A stretch of DNA of 64,000 nt, taken from assembly GCA_031556375.1 (NCBI GenBank), contig JAVBTA010000006.1, positions 31,052-95,051 of the forward strand, in the 5' to 3' direction. The notes under the pieces are model-generated. The model saw only the letters and a list, made by a program, of their open reading frames with translations, was not told where the DNA came from and searched no databases. Shown piece after piece: positions 15,491-24,516 of this stretch (its first letter is position 1; every line of letters starts with the position of its first letter). Both the position numbers and the translations under genes were made by a program. This stretch comes from BNXB01 sp031556375. Lineage in GTDB: Bacteria > Bacteroidota > Bacteroidia > Bacteroidales > Azobacteroidaceae.

Positions 15491-16216
15491 ATGCTGAATT
15501 TAAATAGAATAAAAGGTCTTATCTTCGATTACGGAGCTACTATAGACAGTAATGGAAAGCATTGGGCCGAAGTGTTGTGGGATACCTACGTTAAGGTTGG
15601 AGTTCCTGTCGGAAAGCCAGAGTTCAGGGATGCTTATGTATATGGAGAGCGTTACCTGGCATTAAATCCGGTTGTAAAACCAGATTTTACTTTCAGGGAT
15701 GTATTGCTGGCCAAAACTGAGTTGCAGATCAATTGGTTGGTCGAGAATGGATTTTTGTCAAAAGAAGACAAGAGAAATTCCGGATTCGTCCTTGCCGTTT
15801 CTGAGGAATGCTATAATTTTGCATTTTTAACAGTTGAAAAGGCCAAGCCAATCCTCGACCAATTATTTGTGAAATATCCTATGGTATTGGTCTCGAATTT
15901 TTATGGAAATATTGAGGCTGTCCTGAAGGATTTCGGATTATTGAAATATTTTATAGAAATTGTAGAATCGGCTGTTGTCGGAGTCCGGAAGCCGGATCCT
16001 GCGATTTTTGCATTAGGGGTAAAAGCGCTTGATCTTCCGGCAAATAATGTAGTCGTAGTAGGGGATTCATATAAAAAAGATATAGCTCCGGCGCAGAGTC
16101 TGGGCTGTCAGACCATCTGGATCAAAGGTCCGGCGTGGGAAGACGAAACACCAATATCAGCAGCAGAGGCTGTTGTTTATGATTTTTCAGAATTGAAGGA
16201 TATATTTCAATTCTGA
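15491..16216 (+). CDS. HAD-superfamily hydrolase with altered motif I
   Basis: A 241-residue HAD protein. Motif I is L-I-F-D-Y-G-A-T-I-D (nucleophile Asp at about residue 13), motif II is L-V-S-N-F-Y-G-N (about 132-139), motif III Lys lies in G-V-R-K-P-D-P-A-I-F, and motif IV is V-V-V-G-D-S-Y-K-K-D-I-A. A helical cap lies between motifs I and II. The usual phosphatase acid/base Asp at nucleophile+2 is Gly, so classical phosphatase chemistry is in doubt. It precedes the inositol-phosphate synthase by 212 bp, and a role in inositol metabolism is possible but unproven. Confidence 0.85.
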   Translation: MLNLNRIKGLIFDYGATIDSNGKHWAEVLWDTYVKVGVPVGKPEFRDAYVYGERYLALNPVVKPDFTFRDVLLAKTELQINWLVENGFLSKEDKRNSGFVLAVSEECYNFAFLTVEKAKPILDQLFVKYPMVLVSNFYGNIEAVLKDFGLLKYFIEIVESAVVGVRKPDPAIFALGVKALDLPANNVVVVGDSYKKDIAPAQSLGCQTIWIKGPAWEDETPISAAEAVVYDFSELKDIFQF

Positions 16217-16428
16217 AAAAAATATTTTGTTTTGATAATACTGTAGAGTTAGTCGAATTTCTGTGTCAATAATGGATGCCATCTGTAAGGAGGAAAAGCC
16301 CGGGTTGGGAGAATAAAATGACATCGGTTTTTACTAAAGCTATTTTATTATATGAGGTTGAAGCACAATCTCACAGTTTAAAGGATTGCTGCGGGTTGCA
16401 GTGTATTTTAAAATTTTAAATTAACAAA
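16217..16428 (+). other. Leader region of the inositol-phosphate synthase gene
   Basis: 212 bp without an annotated gene. It contains two back-to-back short frames (16272-16316, 14 codons; 16318-16419, 33 codons ending K-D-C-C-G-L-Q-C-I-L-K-F) and two possible hairpins: TGAGGTTG / CAATCTCA around 16353 and CTGC-GGGTT-GCAG around 16389. No TAnnTTTG box is clear. It may be a structured leader or nothing. Confidence 0.35.
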
Positions 16429-17727
16429 ATGGAAAAAACTAAAATTAAGGAAGCCCAGGGTAAACTTGGAGTCCTTGTAGTTGGAGTTGGTGGGGCAGTA
16501 GCATCTACCTTTATCGCAGGAACAATGATCGCCCGTAAGGGATTGGGAATTCCTGTAGGTTCAATCACTCAATTGGCGACTATCCGCTTGGGAAAAAGGG
16601 AAGAAAACCGTTTCCCGAAGATTAAAGACGCTGTGCCTTTGGCCAAATTGGATGATATTGTTTTTGGCGGTTGGGATATTTTTGAAGATGACGTTTATGC
16701 TGCGGCTCGTCATGCGGAAGTCCTTACTGTAGAGGATCTTGATAAAGTGAAAGATGAACTTCAGACTATCAAGCCAATGAAAGCTGTTTTTGACCAGAAC
16801 TTTGTGAAACGTCTTCACGGAACATGGGTAAAATCGGCTCCTACCAAATGGGATCTAGTGCAACAAGTGCGCGACGATATCCAAAAATTCAAAAAAGACA
16901 ATAATTGTACACGTGTGGTTTGTATCTGGTGCGGTAGTACTGAGGTATTTACACAATTGAGTAAAGTACATAAAACATTGCCTGCTTTGGAAGCTGCGAT
17001 GAAGGAAAACAGTCCTGAAATTGCTCCTTCTATGATTTATGCGTATGCTTGTCTGGCTGAAGAAGTTCCTTATATCAACGGAGCTCCTAACCTGACAGTG
17101 GATATGCCTGCTATCTGGGATTTTGCAGAACAAAAACAAGTGCCTATTTTGGGAAAAGACTTCAAGACAGGTCAAACGATGTTAAAGACAGTTCTTTCTC
17201 CGATGATCAAAACCCGTATGTTGGGATTGAGCGGATGGTTCTCTACAAATATACTTGGAAACCGTGACGGAGAAGTTCTTGATGATCCGGGATCATTCAA
17301 GACCAAAGAAGAATCCAAACTTTCTGTTATTGATAACATCCTTCAACCGGATTTGTATCCTGAGTTGTATGGTGATGTATATCACAAAGTTCGTATCAAC
17401 TATTACCCACCCCGTAAAGACAACAAAGAAGGATGGGATAATATCGATATCTTCGGTTGGTTGGGTTACCCAATGCAATTGAAAGTAGATTTCCTTTGTC
17501 GCGACTCTATTTTGGCTGCTCCGTTATGTCTAGACCTGGTATTGTTTACCGATTTGGCTCACCGTGCAGGTATGAGTGGTATCCAGACGTGGCTGTCATT
17601 CTACTTCAAGAGTCCGATGCATGATTTCGATCATATTGCAGAGCACGACTTGTTCATCCAGTATGTGAAGCTGAAAAACACTTTGCGTACGATGATGGGC
17701 GAGGAAACTATTGATTTTATAGACTAA
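16429..17727 (+). CDS. ino1: myo-Inositol-1-phosphate synthase
   Basis: A 432-residue NAD-dependent cyclase converting glucose 6-phosphate to 1L-myo-inositol 1-phosphate. The Rossmann loop G-V-G-G-A-V-A-S-T-F-I-A-G is at about residues 19-31, W-C-G-S-T-E-V-F near 165-172, and catalytic-domain segments I-L-G-K-D-F-K-T-G-Q-T and S-T-N-I-L-G-N-R-D-G are present. Lysines in these stretches serve catalysis in the family. The length matches the shorter bacterial form. In Bacteroidota this enzyme feeds inositol phospholipid and inositol-sphingolipid synthesis. No CDP-alcohol phosphatidyltransferase is adjacent, but an acyltransferase follows 137 bp downstream. Confidence 0.95.
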   Translation: MEKTKIKEAQGKLGVLVVGVGGAVASTFIAGTMIARKGLGIPVGSITQLATIRLGKREENRFPKIKDAVPLAKLDDIVFGGWDIFEDDVYAAARHAEVLTVEDLDKVKDELQTIKPMKAVFDQNFVKRLHGTWVKSAPTKWDLVQQVRDDIQKFKKDNNCTRVVCIWCGSTEVFTQLSKVHKTLPALEAAMKENSPEIAPSMIYAYACLAEEVPYINGAPNLTVDMPAIWDFAEQKQVPILGKDFKTGQTMLKTVLSPMIKTRMLGLSGWFSTNILGNRDGEVLDDPGSFKTKEESKLSVIDNILQPDLYPELYGDVYHKVRINYYPPRKDNKEGWDNIDIFGWLGYPMQLKVDFLCRDSILAAPLCLDLVLFTDLAHRAGMSGIQTWLSFYFKSPMHDFDHIAEHDLFIQYVKLKNTLRTMMGEETIDFID

Positions 17728-17858
17728 AGGAGTGATGAGGAGAAGTTAAAGGGAGTTAGAAGGAGTTAAGGGAGTTAGAAGAATGGCTTACGCCAGATGA
17801 AATTTCCTTATATCCTTCTACCTCCTTCTACCTCTTTCTACCTCCTTCTAAACTTCCT
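17728..17858 (+). repeat. Purine-rich / pyrimidine-rich tandem repeats forming an inverted repeat
   Basis: The left arm (about 17728-17782) is nearly all purine with repeats of GGAGTTAGAAG or GGAGTTAAGG. The right arm (about 17812-17858) has four copies of CCTTCTACCT-like units. The arms are imperfectly complementary, so RNA from this spacer could form a long stem around a loop near 17783-17811. This may be a terminator or attenuator, or a dispersed intergenic repeat. Confidence 0.75.
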
Positions 17859-17864
17859 TTTATA

Positions 17865-18692
17865 ATGAAAGACAAATTGATCAGTATCGACGATATCAAA
17901 AAAACTCATAAGATATTTCAAAAATCGTATGGGGACAAACTAGCCCGTTTTGTAATGAAATTAGCCGGACTCGATAATGTGAACCGGGTTTATGATTGTG
18001 CTAAATATGAGACAGGTACGGATATCGAAGATACTATGATTGATAAAGGCATGGGAGTTATCCGGGCTGTTCACAATATTGATGTGTTACGTCAGTTTGA
18101 TGGAAAACCGTTTATTACTGTATCTAATCATCCGTATGGTCATATCGACGGAATTATGTTAATTGGGGAAGTCGCTAAAGTGCGTCCGGATTTTAAGGTG
18201 ATGGTAAACTGGATGCTAGGAATGATCGATATTATGGGAGACCACTTTATCGGGGTAAATCCATATAGCTCGGGCTCCTTGGCCGCACGTTCGAGCATGG
18301 CCGGTGTGAAAGAATGCATTCAGCATTTGAAAGAAAATCATCCTCTGGGATTTTTTCCGGCGGGAGCGGTGTCGAAGAATAAGATAAATCGTATTGAGGA
18401 CCGTGAGTGGCAATCAGGAGTCATTAAATTAATCCAGAAAGCTAAAGTGCCGGTTGTTCCTGTATATATTTCCGGAAAAAATTCGTGGTTCTTCAATTTC
18501 TTAGATTTAATAGATTGGCGTTTAAGAACTGTCAGGTTATGCCATGAGCTGAATACTAAAAAGGGGAAAACCATCCATATGGTATTCGGAGAGCCTATTT
18601 CTGTGGAAGAACAACAAAAAATAACTGATACTAAGGAGTTTGGTGAATTCCTGAAAAGTAAAACATATGAATTAAAGTCGAAAATTTCTTAA
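17865..18692 (+). CDS. PlsC-like lysophospholipid acyltransferase
   Basis: A 275-residue acyltransferase. The catalytic block is V-S-N-H-P-Y-G-H-I-D-G at about residues 86-96, a H-x5-D variant seen in hemolysin/OlsA-like members in place of the usual H-x4-D. The second block G-F-F-P-A-G-A-V-S is at about 165-173 (phosphate-binding F-P-E-G equivalent, here with Ala for Glu), followed by V-P-V-V-P-V-Y-I-S-G. No transmembrane helix is obvious. It likely acylates a lysolipid at the membrane. Its position behind ino1 hints at inositol-lipid synthesis, but a large repeat lies between them. Confidence 0.85.
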   Translation: MKDKLISIDDIKKTHKIFQKSYGDKLARFVMKLAGLDNVNRVYDCAKYETGTDIEDTMIDKGMGVIRAVHNIDVLRQFDGKPFITVSNHPYGHIDGIMLIGEVAKVRPDFKVMVNWMLGMIDIMGDHFIGVNPYSSGSLAARSSMAGVKECIQHLKENHPLGFFPAGAVSKNKINRIEDREWQSGVIKLIQKAKVPVVPVYISGKNSWFFNFLDLIDWRLRTVRLCHELNTKKGKTIHMVFGEPISVEEQQKITDTKEFGEFLKSKTYELKSKIS

Positions 18693-18710
18693 CTATTCAA
18701 TTCATTTTTC

Positions 18711-18718
18711 TATCTTTG
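18711..18718 (+). promoter_or_regulatory. -7 box of the PDZ-protein gene
   Basis: TATCTTTG, a full TAnnTTTG match, 26 bp before the ATG. The -33 part is weak. It suggests the PDZ gene has its own promoter. Confidence 0.5.
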
Positions 18719-18743
18719 TCCTCTATTTTTAGATATAACCCAT

Positions 18744-20174
18744 ATGAAACGTATTCTTTTGCTTCTTTCCTTTTTTGTAGTGTTATCAGTATATTCACAA
18801 CAACCTTCCGATTTTGTATGCCGTTTAGGTTTTAATTTTGAAATGAGTCTGCAAGATAGTTGGGGGAAAAACAAACCTGTGGTATTGGCTGTCGAATCGC
18901 TTTCCCCTGCAGATGCGGCGGGGCTTAAAGTAAATGATATTATTGAAGCTGTAAATGGAGCATCGACAGAGAATAAGATGTTCAGTGATATTACAATGTG
19001 GCTTCAGAGCGGAGGATCAGATGATTTACGCTTAACTGTAAGTAATTTATCATATAAGAATAAAGATGTTGTTTTACATAAAGATTGTAAACTTTCCAAC
19101 TCTCTGAATGAGAAAGATCTGGCTTCTGTTTATTCTTTTTATAGTTTGGAAGATATACAGGAAAGAAGTTTTACCTGCCCATTTAAGACAACATTACACT
19201 CAGGTGTTAACCTGATGAATTATAAGACTTTCAGTTTTACGGAAGTCGACCCGAATAATCGTGAATTGGAAGATGTAATAAATGCTTCTATAAAAAATGC
19301 ATTGGAACAAAGAGGTTTGGTTTATCAGGAACGTAATGGAGATTTGCTTGTAACGACATATTATTCTTATAACAAGAACCTGAATTATGATGGAAATCCG
19401 AATGCTGAAAAATTTCCATTGGCAGCAAGATATAATATCCGAACCGAAAAAATGGAAATGATTCCGGTTTATTATCATCCGTTGATTAATCAGAAACAAG
19501 CAAGATACTTATTGAGTTTGGGTATCAGATTGTTAGATAGGGTACGATCTTCGGGCGCGAACCTGGCGGTCGTATGGGAATGTGAGGCTAATGAAATGTT
19601 GAGCACAGATTATCCGTTGAATAGTTATTCGGCTTTCCATATCCCTTTGATGCTGATGCAGTATCCGTATCCTCAGACAATGGAAACTGCTCAATTTTTC
19701 TATTCATCGATGAAATATAATTATACAGGATTGAGTTATAATATCGATAATCTAAAAGAGATTGTGGATGTCGACCGTTATTCTCCTGCTTTTCAGGCAG
19801 GGATTAAGCCGGGTGATGAAGTTGAAAAAATATGTGGAATCAAGATAGAAAATAATCCGAAGACAGCCAGTGAATCGTATAAACAATTCATTTATAAAAC
19901 TATGAATTTACGTGATTCGAAGACTGTATATACGGATGCCAGCGGATTCACGCAGTGTATGTTTTGGGATAAGCTCAAATATGCCCAGGTCGCCGATGAA
20001 TTTAAAAAAGAAGAAAATGCCACCGTGTATTCTTACCTGTTTTATTTTGAGCCCTATATCAGCTTGTCTCCAACGAATGTCCTTACCCTTGATATCCGTA
20101 GGGGAAAAGAGAAGATAAATCTGAAAGTCACTCCTACGGTACGTATGGAGAAGATATTTTCTAATTACAAGTAA
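18744..20174 (+). CDS. Periplasmic two-PDZ protein
   Basis: A 476-residue exported protein. Signal peptide 1-18 (L-L-L-L-S-F-F-V-V-L-S-V-Y-S-Q). A first PDZ domain at about 25-105 has V-L-A-V-E-S-L-S-P-A-D-A-A-G-L-K-V-N-D-I-I-E-A-V-N. The middle (about 145-270) resembles DUF4136-type lipoprotein domains (A-L-E-Q-R-G-L-V-Y-Q, then D-L-L-V-T-T-Y-Y-S-Y). A second PDZ lies at about 335-400 (Y-S-P-A-F-Q-A-G-I-K-P-G-D-E-V). No protease triad is visible, so it is probably a scaffolding or binding protein. The downstream neighbour converges from the other strand. Confidence 0.78.
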   Translation: MKRILLLLSFFVVLSVYSQQPSDFVCRLGFNFEMSLQDSWGKNKPVVLAVESLSPADAAGLKVNDIIEAVNGASTENKMFSDITMWLQSGGSDDLRLTVSNLSYKNKDVVLHKDCKLSNSLNEKDLASVYSFYSLEDIQERSFTCPFKTTLHSGVNLMNYKTFSFTEVDPNNRELEDVINASIKNALEQRGLVYQERNGDLLVTTYYSYNKNLNYDGNPNAEKFPLAARYNIRTEKMEMIPVYYHPLINQKQARYLLSLGIRLLDRVRSSGANLAVVWECEANEMLSTDYPLNSYSAFHIPLMLMQYPYPQTMETAQFFYSSMKYNYTGLSYNIDNLKEIVDVDRYSPAFQAGIKPGDEVEKICGIKIENNPKTASESYKQFIYKTMNLRDSKTVYTDASGFTQCMFWDKLKYAQVADEFKKEENATVYSYLFYFEPYISLSPTNVLTLDIRRGKEKINLKVTPTVRMEKIFSNYK

Positions 20175-20177
20175 AAA

Positions 20178-21458
20178 TCATTCCGAAATAACTTTCTTGT
20201 ATCGGGCAATTGATAACTTATTGTTGAGATACGATTCTATCAGGTTTACATAAGCCTGGAGCCATGATAATTGTACGGATTGTACATCAAGGATAGAAAC
20301 CTGTCCTTCCTGATAGCTGAATGTGTGCAATTCCAGACTTTCTTCTGCTGTTTTCAGATTATCTTTTGATATAATTATTTGGATTCCAGTCTCTTTTATG
20401 TTATTAAGGGTGGTTCCAAGCTCTTTTTTTATGTTATCAGCTGCGGCATCTTGTTCCAGTTCTTTTGATATTTCAATCGCTTTATTTTTATTCTGGCTGA
20501 ATTTACTTTTTCCCCAGTGGAAGACAGGGATGCTGATATTGGCATAAACCAGGGGTGTCCATTGGGTTTTTCCGTCGAAGTTGAGCATCAGGGTTCCATA
20601 GTTCACACTGGCACCGATATGGGCTTTAGGAAGAAATTCGCTCAGATCTATTTTGCCCTGTTGTTTTTGCAAATCAATTTCTTTACTTTTGATGAGATAG
20701 TCAGGACGTCTGTTTAAAACATCATCAAATGTCAGGTATTCCACAATCATAGATGAGGGATCTGATATGGAATCGGTCAATTGAAGCGAGGTATTTTCCG
20801 GTTCTCCCATCAGAATGTTTAGAATAATGCAAGTATTGTTGAATAATTGTTGTGCTTTTGATAATTGGTAATCAGCTTCCTTGAGACTGGTTTCTACTTT
20901 CAGAAGGTCTGTTTTGCTGATAAGTCCGTCGTCGAATCGTTTTTGCACGGTTTTATAAAGATCGGTCAGTATATTTTTATAACGAGTAGCCGTATTAAGG
21001 TAGGAGAGGGTAGCGACGGCATTCCAATAACTGGTTTCTGCACTATAAGATATATTGTCGACTGTCGATTCCTGCATGAGGCTGGCAATATCTTGTTGTA
21101 TTTTAGCTGCGTTGTATGATGCGGATAGTTTTCCTCCTGAATAGAGTATCTGATTGACTTCGCCGCCTGCACTCCAGTTTTGAGCTTTCATTTCCTCACC
21201 GGGATTTCCGAGGGATAGTGTTACCGGATTAAAGTTGTAGCTATATGAACCGGAGGCGTCTATGCCGGGTAAGTAGCCTGTTTTTATTTCTTTGGATACG
21301 GCCTGAGCCGCATTGATTGTATTCTGAGCAATTTTAATATCCTGATTGTACGATAGGACTTTTTGTTTGTATCCATTCAGAGATAACGAAATTTGGGCAT
21401 ATCCGGTAAATGATATTCCCCAAACCAAAGATAATATGAGAATCAATTTTTTAATCAT
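20178..21458 (-). CDS. TolC-family outer-membrane efflux protein
   Basis: A 426-residue outer-membrane factor, the third component of the efflux operon. Signal peptide 1-21 (ends G-Y-A-Q). The two structural repeats of TolC show as long amphipathic helical segments (about 28-210 and 240-420), with Y-N-F-N-P-V-T-L-S-L-G near 71-81 and V-N-Y-G-T-L-M-L-N-F near 282. The C-terminal half has the recurrent I-S-V-L-D-V-Q-S-V-Q-L-S-W-L-Q-A-Y-V-N-L-I-E-style helix. The gene is 10 bp from the pump gene. The pump gene's stop and this start lie so close that all three genes are probably one transcript. Confidence 0.92.
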   Translation of the reverse strand: MIKKLILILSLVWGISFTGYAQISLSLNGYKQKVLSYNQDIKIAQNTINAAQAVSKEIKTGYLPGIDASGSYSYNFNPVTLSLGNPGEEMKAQNWSAGGEVNQILYSGGKLSASYNAAKIQQDIASLMQESTVDNISYSAETSYWNAVATLSYLNTATRYKNILTDLYKTVQKRFDDGLISKTDLLKVETSLKEADYQLSKAQQLFNNTCIILNILMGEPENTSLQLTDSISDPSSMIVEYLTFDDVLNRRPDYLIKSKEIDLQKQQGKIDLSEFLPKAHIGASVNYGTLMLNFDGKTQWTPLVYANISIPVFHWGKSKFSQNKNKAIEISKELEQDAAADNIKKELGTTLNNIKETGIQIIISKDNLKTAEESLELHTFSYQEGQVSILDVQSVQLSWLQAYVNLIESYLNNKLSIARYKKVISE

Positions 21459-21468
21459 AGCTTTTTTA

Positions 21469-24400
21469 TCATCCGTGAATTTTAATTTTATATATTGCGG
21501 AATAAGTAACAGGAAGGATCATAATTGTTAAAATTGTAGCCATCAATAGTCCTCCCATAATGGTAGCGGCCATTCCTCCGAACATGGCATCTCCTAATAG
21601 CGGCACCATTCCCACGATTGTCGCTCCTGCTCCGGTAGAAACCGGTACCAGCCGGGTCTTCGCAGCATAAATGACTGCATCAAGAGCGTTTTTCCCTTCT
21701 TTTTCCTGTAGCACGATCTCGTCAACCAGGATCACAGCGCTTTTAACATTCATTCCAACCAATCCCAATAATCCCAGTAATGCAAAGAAATCAAAATCTT
21801 TTCGTAGAGCAAGTAGTCCGAGGACAACTCCGACAAAGATCATCGGGATCATGGCCATGATTGCCAACGGTCGTTTATAATTTCCAAAAAGGAGTAGCAA
21901 AACAATGAAAATTAATACCAAAGTCATAGGGAGTCCTGCTCTGATGGAACTATTTGCCTGATCTTGTGCATCCTGATCTCCCAGATATCCTATTGAATAA
22001 CCTTCCGGAATGTGCATCTTAGATTGCATCAGAGGCCAGATAGCTGCGAAGGTCGCATTCGTGTTAGCCCCTTTGACGGGGTCCATACGTATAACTATTG
22101 TTTTTTCACGCTGAAAGTGCCAGATCATATTGTATTGGTAGGACAATTCAAAGCTATCGACCACCTGTTCAAGGGGAACATTCTGACCTGTCTTACTAAA
22201 AACGGGAAGGGTGCGTAATTCAGTCAGTGGTAATGAATGTATATTTTCCTCTTTTAACAGGATAGGAATTGAAAGATCCCGTTCCCGATATATAGCGATT
22301 GGTGTTCCGGTTGTTGCTAAACTCAGACTTTGAGCCATATCTGTTCTGCTGATTCCTAATCGTCCCCCTTTTTCTTCTGAGAAATGAGGGATATAAACAG
22401 GTACTTTACTACCCCAATTGGTTCTTAGAAATTCGACAGGAGGCCCTTCTTTACGGATAATATCCATTGCCTGATTGGCCATCATCTGCAATGAATCCGG
22501 ATTGTTTCCTGTGAATGTGATTTCCACGGCACCATCACCCGGTAATGATAATTTGAATAGAGATGAGCGGCAGATGATATTAGGATGGTTATGGCTCACA
22601 TAATCGTAAAATTTTTGTTCCCAATAGGCTGTAGAGTCTGTATTGCTTACTTCGATCAGAATGTTCGCAAAATTGGGTTTGAGACTATAATTAGTACTCG
22701 CCAGATAATAACGTGGATGTGAGTTTCCCATAGACGTTGAAACGGTCTTTATTCCAGGTTGTTTGATAAAATAATCTTCAATTTTTTTCAGCTCATCCGA
22801 AGTATTATTGATATTGTATCCATCAGGGAAAAACAAATCTGCGCGGAAATAAGGTTTATTCATAAATGGGAAGAAATTGGACGGTAACATCCTCATAACC
22901 ACAAGAGACCCAATCAATAAAACTACGATAAGATTCAATGTGAGAGCTTTATGCCGGATTAATATACGTAGTATTTTTTCGAATTTGTCATACATTTTTT
23001 TATCATAGGGATCTTTAATCGCCTCTCCGGTATTTTCTTTAAGCATAAAATCCCCGAATGTCGTAGTTTGGGTCAGAGCAAATAACCAACTGAATGCCAG
23101 GGATAAAGAGAGTACGACAAACAGAGGGTGCACAATTTCGGCAGCTGCAGAATCTGCTGTGTATAATGGTAAAAAGGAAATAATCCCGATACAGGTTGCC
23201 CCAAATAATCCCCACATGGGTTTCGTCGCACCTTGGATAAGAGCATCACGCCGTTTCATTCCTCTTTTTATGTTTGTCTGGGCATTATCTGTAACCACAA
23301 TGGCATTATCGACCAACATTCCCATAGCAATAATAAATGCCGCCAGGGATGAGCGGTTCAGGCCCGTTCCTGTGTATTGCATAATAAATAAAGTAGCAGC
23401 AATGCAAAATAGTAAAGCAGTACAAATCAGTGTTGTAGCCCGGAATTTGTAAAAGAAATACAATAAAGTGATAACGATAACCACAGAGATCAGAAGGTTC
23501 ATGATGAAATCGTTGTTTGCTTGTGATGCGATCGTATCTTCCGGATATAATTCCACTAATTCGTATCCGTAGGGCAGTTCCGGTAAGATATGTTGATCGA
23601 TTGTTGCCCTGACAGCGTTTCCAACTTTTACCACATCATTATCTTTGGAGGTTGCGATTGCAATTCCAATTGCCTTTTTACTTCCGACGCGAAGCAGAGA
23701 CTGGGCAGGTTCGTAGTAACCCTTTTCTATCCGGGCAATGTCTCCCAGTTTTACCATCGCACCGGATTCAGATCTGATGAGTTGATTTTTAATATCTTCA
23801 ACCGATTGATAAGTCGCCTGGGCAATAATGTTAATGTTCAAATTCCCTGATTCTTTTGGTCCGACGGCAATCTCTTTATTTTGCTGATTCAGAGTAAGAA
23901 TGATATTTTCAGGAGTAATGCCGGTATTCGCGAGGCGGAAAGAAGGAATAAATACATTGATAACTTCTGTTTGTTCGCCTATCGTATTTATTTTACTGAC
24001 TCCTGTAATAGGATTTAGTATTGTTTTGATTTCCTGTGCTTTGTCTCGGAGTTCTTTATAGGATATTCCGTCGTCGGCTGTCAGTCCGAAATAAATCCCG
24101 TAAACATCTCCAAAATCGTCATTAACAGCAATAATCCCGGCTCCGGCAGGCAGTTTGGGTTGGACATTGTAAACCTTTTTCCGGAGTTCATCCCACATTT
24201 GACTCATTATCTCAGGATTGGTTCCCGGAAGTAATTCGATTGTTATATAGCAATATCCGGCATACGATTCGCCCTTAATTCGTCGTACATTAGGCATCGT
24301 TTGTATTTCACGTTCAATAACTGTCGTAATAAGTTCCTCTACTTCTTTGACTGTTGCGCCAGGATATTGGCAAACCAGAACGGCTTGTTTCATTACAAAC

Positions 24401-24516
24401 GGAGCATCTTCTTTTTTAGGGAGTTTATCAAAAGCGATAATGCCACCCAGAGTCATCAGAGCCAGGAAGAAAAAAATAACGAGTTTATTGTCAAGCGAGT
24501 ATTTAGAGAGATTCAT
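21469..24516 (-). CDS. RND-family efflux pump, inner-membrane subunit
   Basis: A 1015-residue proton-driven pump of the AcrB/HAE1-like group. The first helix is at about 12-30, a large periplasmic loop runs to about 330, and a six-helix bundle follows with M-G-M-L-V-D-N-A-I-V-V-T-D (about 397-409), which carries the Asp that takes part in proton relay. The second half repeats the plan (loop about 555-840; L-G-L-V-G-M-N-V-K-S-A-V-I-L-V-D-E near 925). Substrate specificity is not evident. Its ATG overlaps the adaptor stop by 4 bp. Confidence 0.93.
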   Translation of the reverse strand: MNLSKYSLDNKLVIFFFLALMTLGGIIAFDKLPKKEDAPFVMKQAVLVCQYPGATVKEVEELITTVIEREIQTMPNVRRIKGESYAGYCYITIELLPGTNPEIMSQMWDELRKKVYNVQPKLPAGAGIIAVNDDFGDVYGIYFGLTADDGISYKELRDKAQEIKTILNPITGVSKINTIGEQTEVINVFIPSFRLANTGITPENIILTLNQQNKEIAVGPKESGNLNINIIAQATYQSVEDIKNQLIRSESGAMVKLGDIARIEKGYYEPAQSLLRVGSKKAIGIAIATSKDNDVVKVGNAVRATIDQHILPELPYGYELVELYPEDTIASQANNDFIMNLLISVVIVITLLYFFYKFRATTLICTALLFCIAATLFIMQYTGTGLNRSSLAAFIIAMGMLVDNAIVVTDNAQTNIKRGMKRRDALIQGATKPMWGLFGATCIGIISFLPLYTADSAAAEIVHPLFVVLSLSLAFSWLFALTQTTTFGDFMLKENTGEAIKDPYDKKMYDKFEKILRILIRHKALTLNLIVVLLIGSLVVMRMLPSNFFPFMNKPYFRADLFFPDGYNINNTSDELKKIEDYFIKQPGIKTVSTSMGNSHPRYYLASTNYSLKPNFANILIEVSNTDSTAYWEQKFYDYVSHNHPNIICRSSLFKLSLPGDGAVEITFTGNNPDSLQMMANQAMDIIRKEGPPVEFLRTNWGSKVPVYIPHFSEEKGGRLGISRTDMAQSLSLATTGTPIAIYRERDLSIPILLKEENIHSLPLTELRTLPVFSKTGQNVPLEQVVDSFELSYQYNMIWHFQREKTIVIRMDPVKGANTNATFAAIWPLMQSKMHIPEGYSIGYLGDQDAQDQANSSIRAGLPMTLVLIFIVLLLLFGNYKRPLAIMAMIPMIFVGVVLGLLALRKDFDFFALLGLLGLVGMNVKSAVILVDEIVLQEKEGKNALDAVIYAAKTRLVPVSTGAGATIVGMVPLLGDAMFGGMAATIMGGLLMATILTIMILPVTYSAIYKIKIHG

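Noticed and set aside
17725..17860. Tandem repeat as a CRISPR array
   Set aside because: Units are about 10 bp, degenerate and directly adjacent, with no spacers or cas genes.
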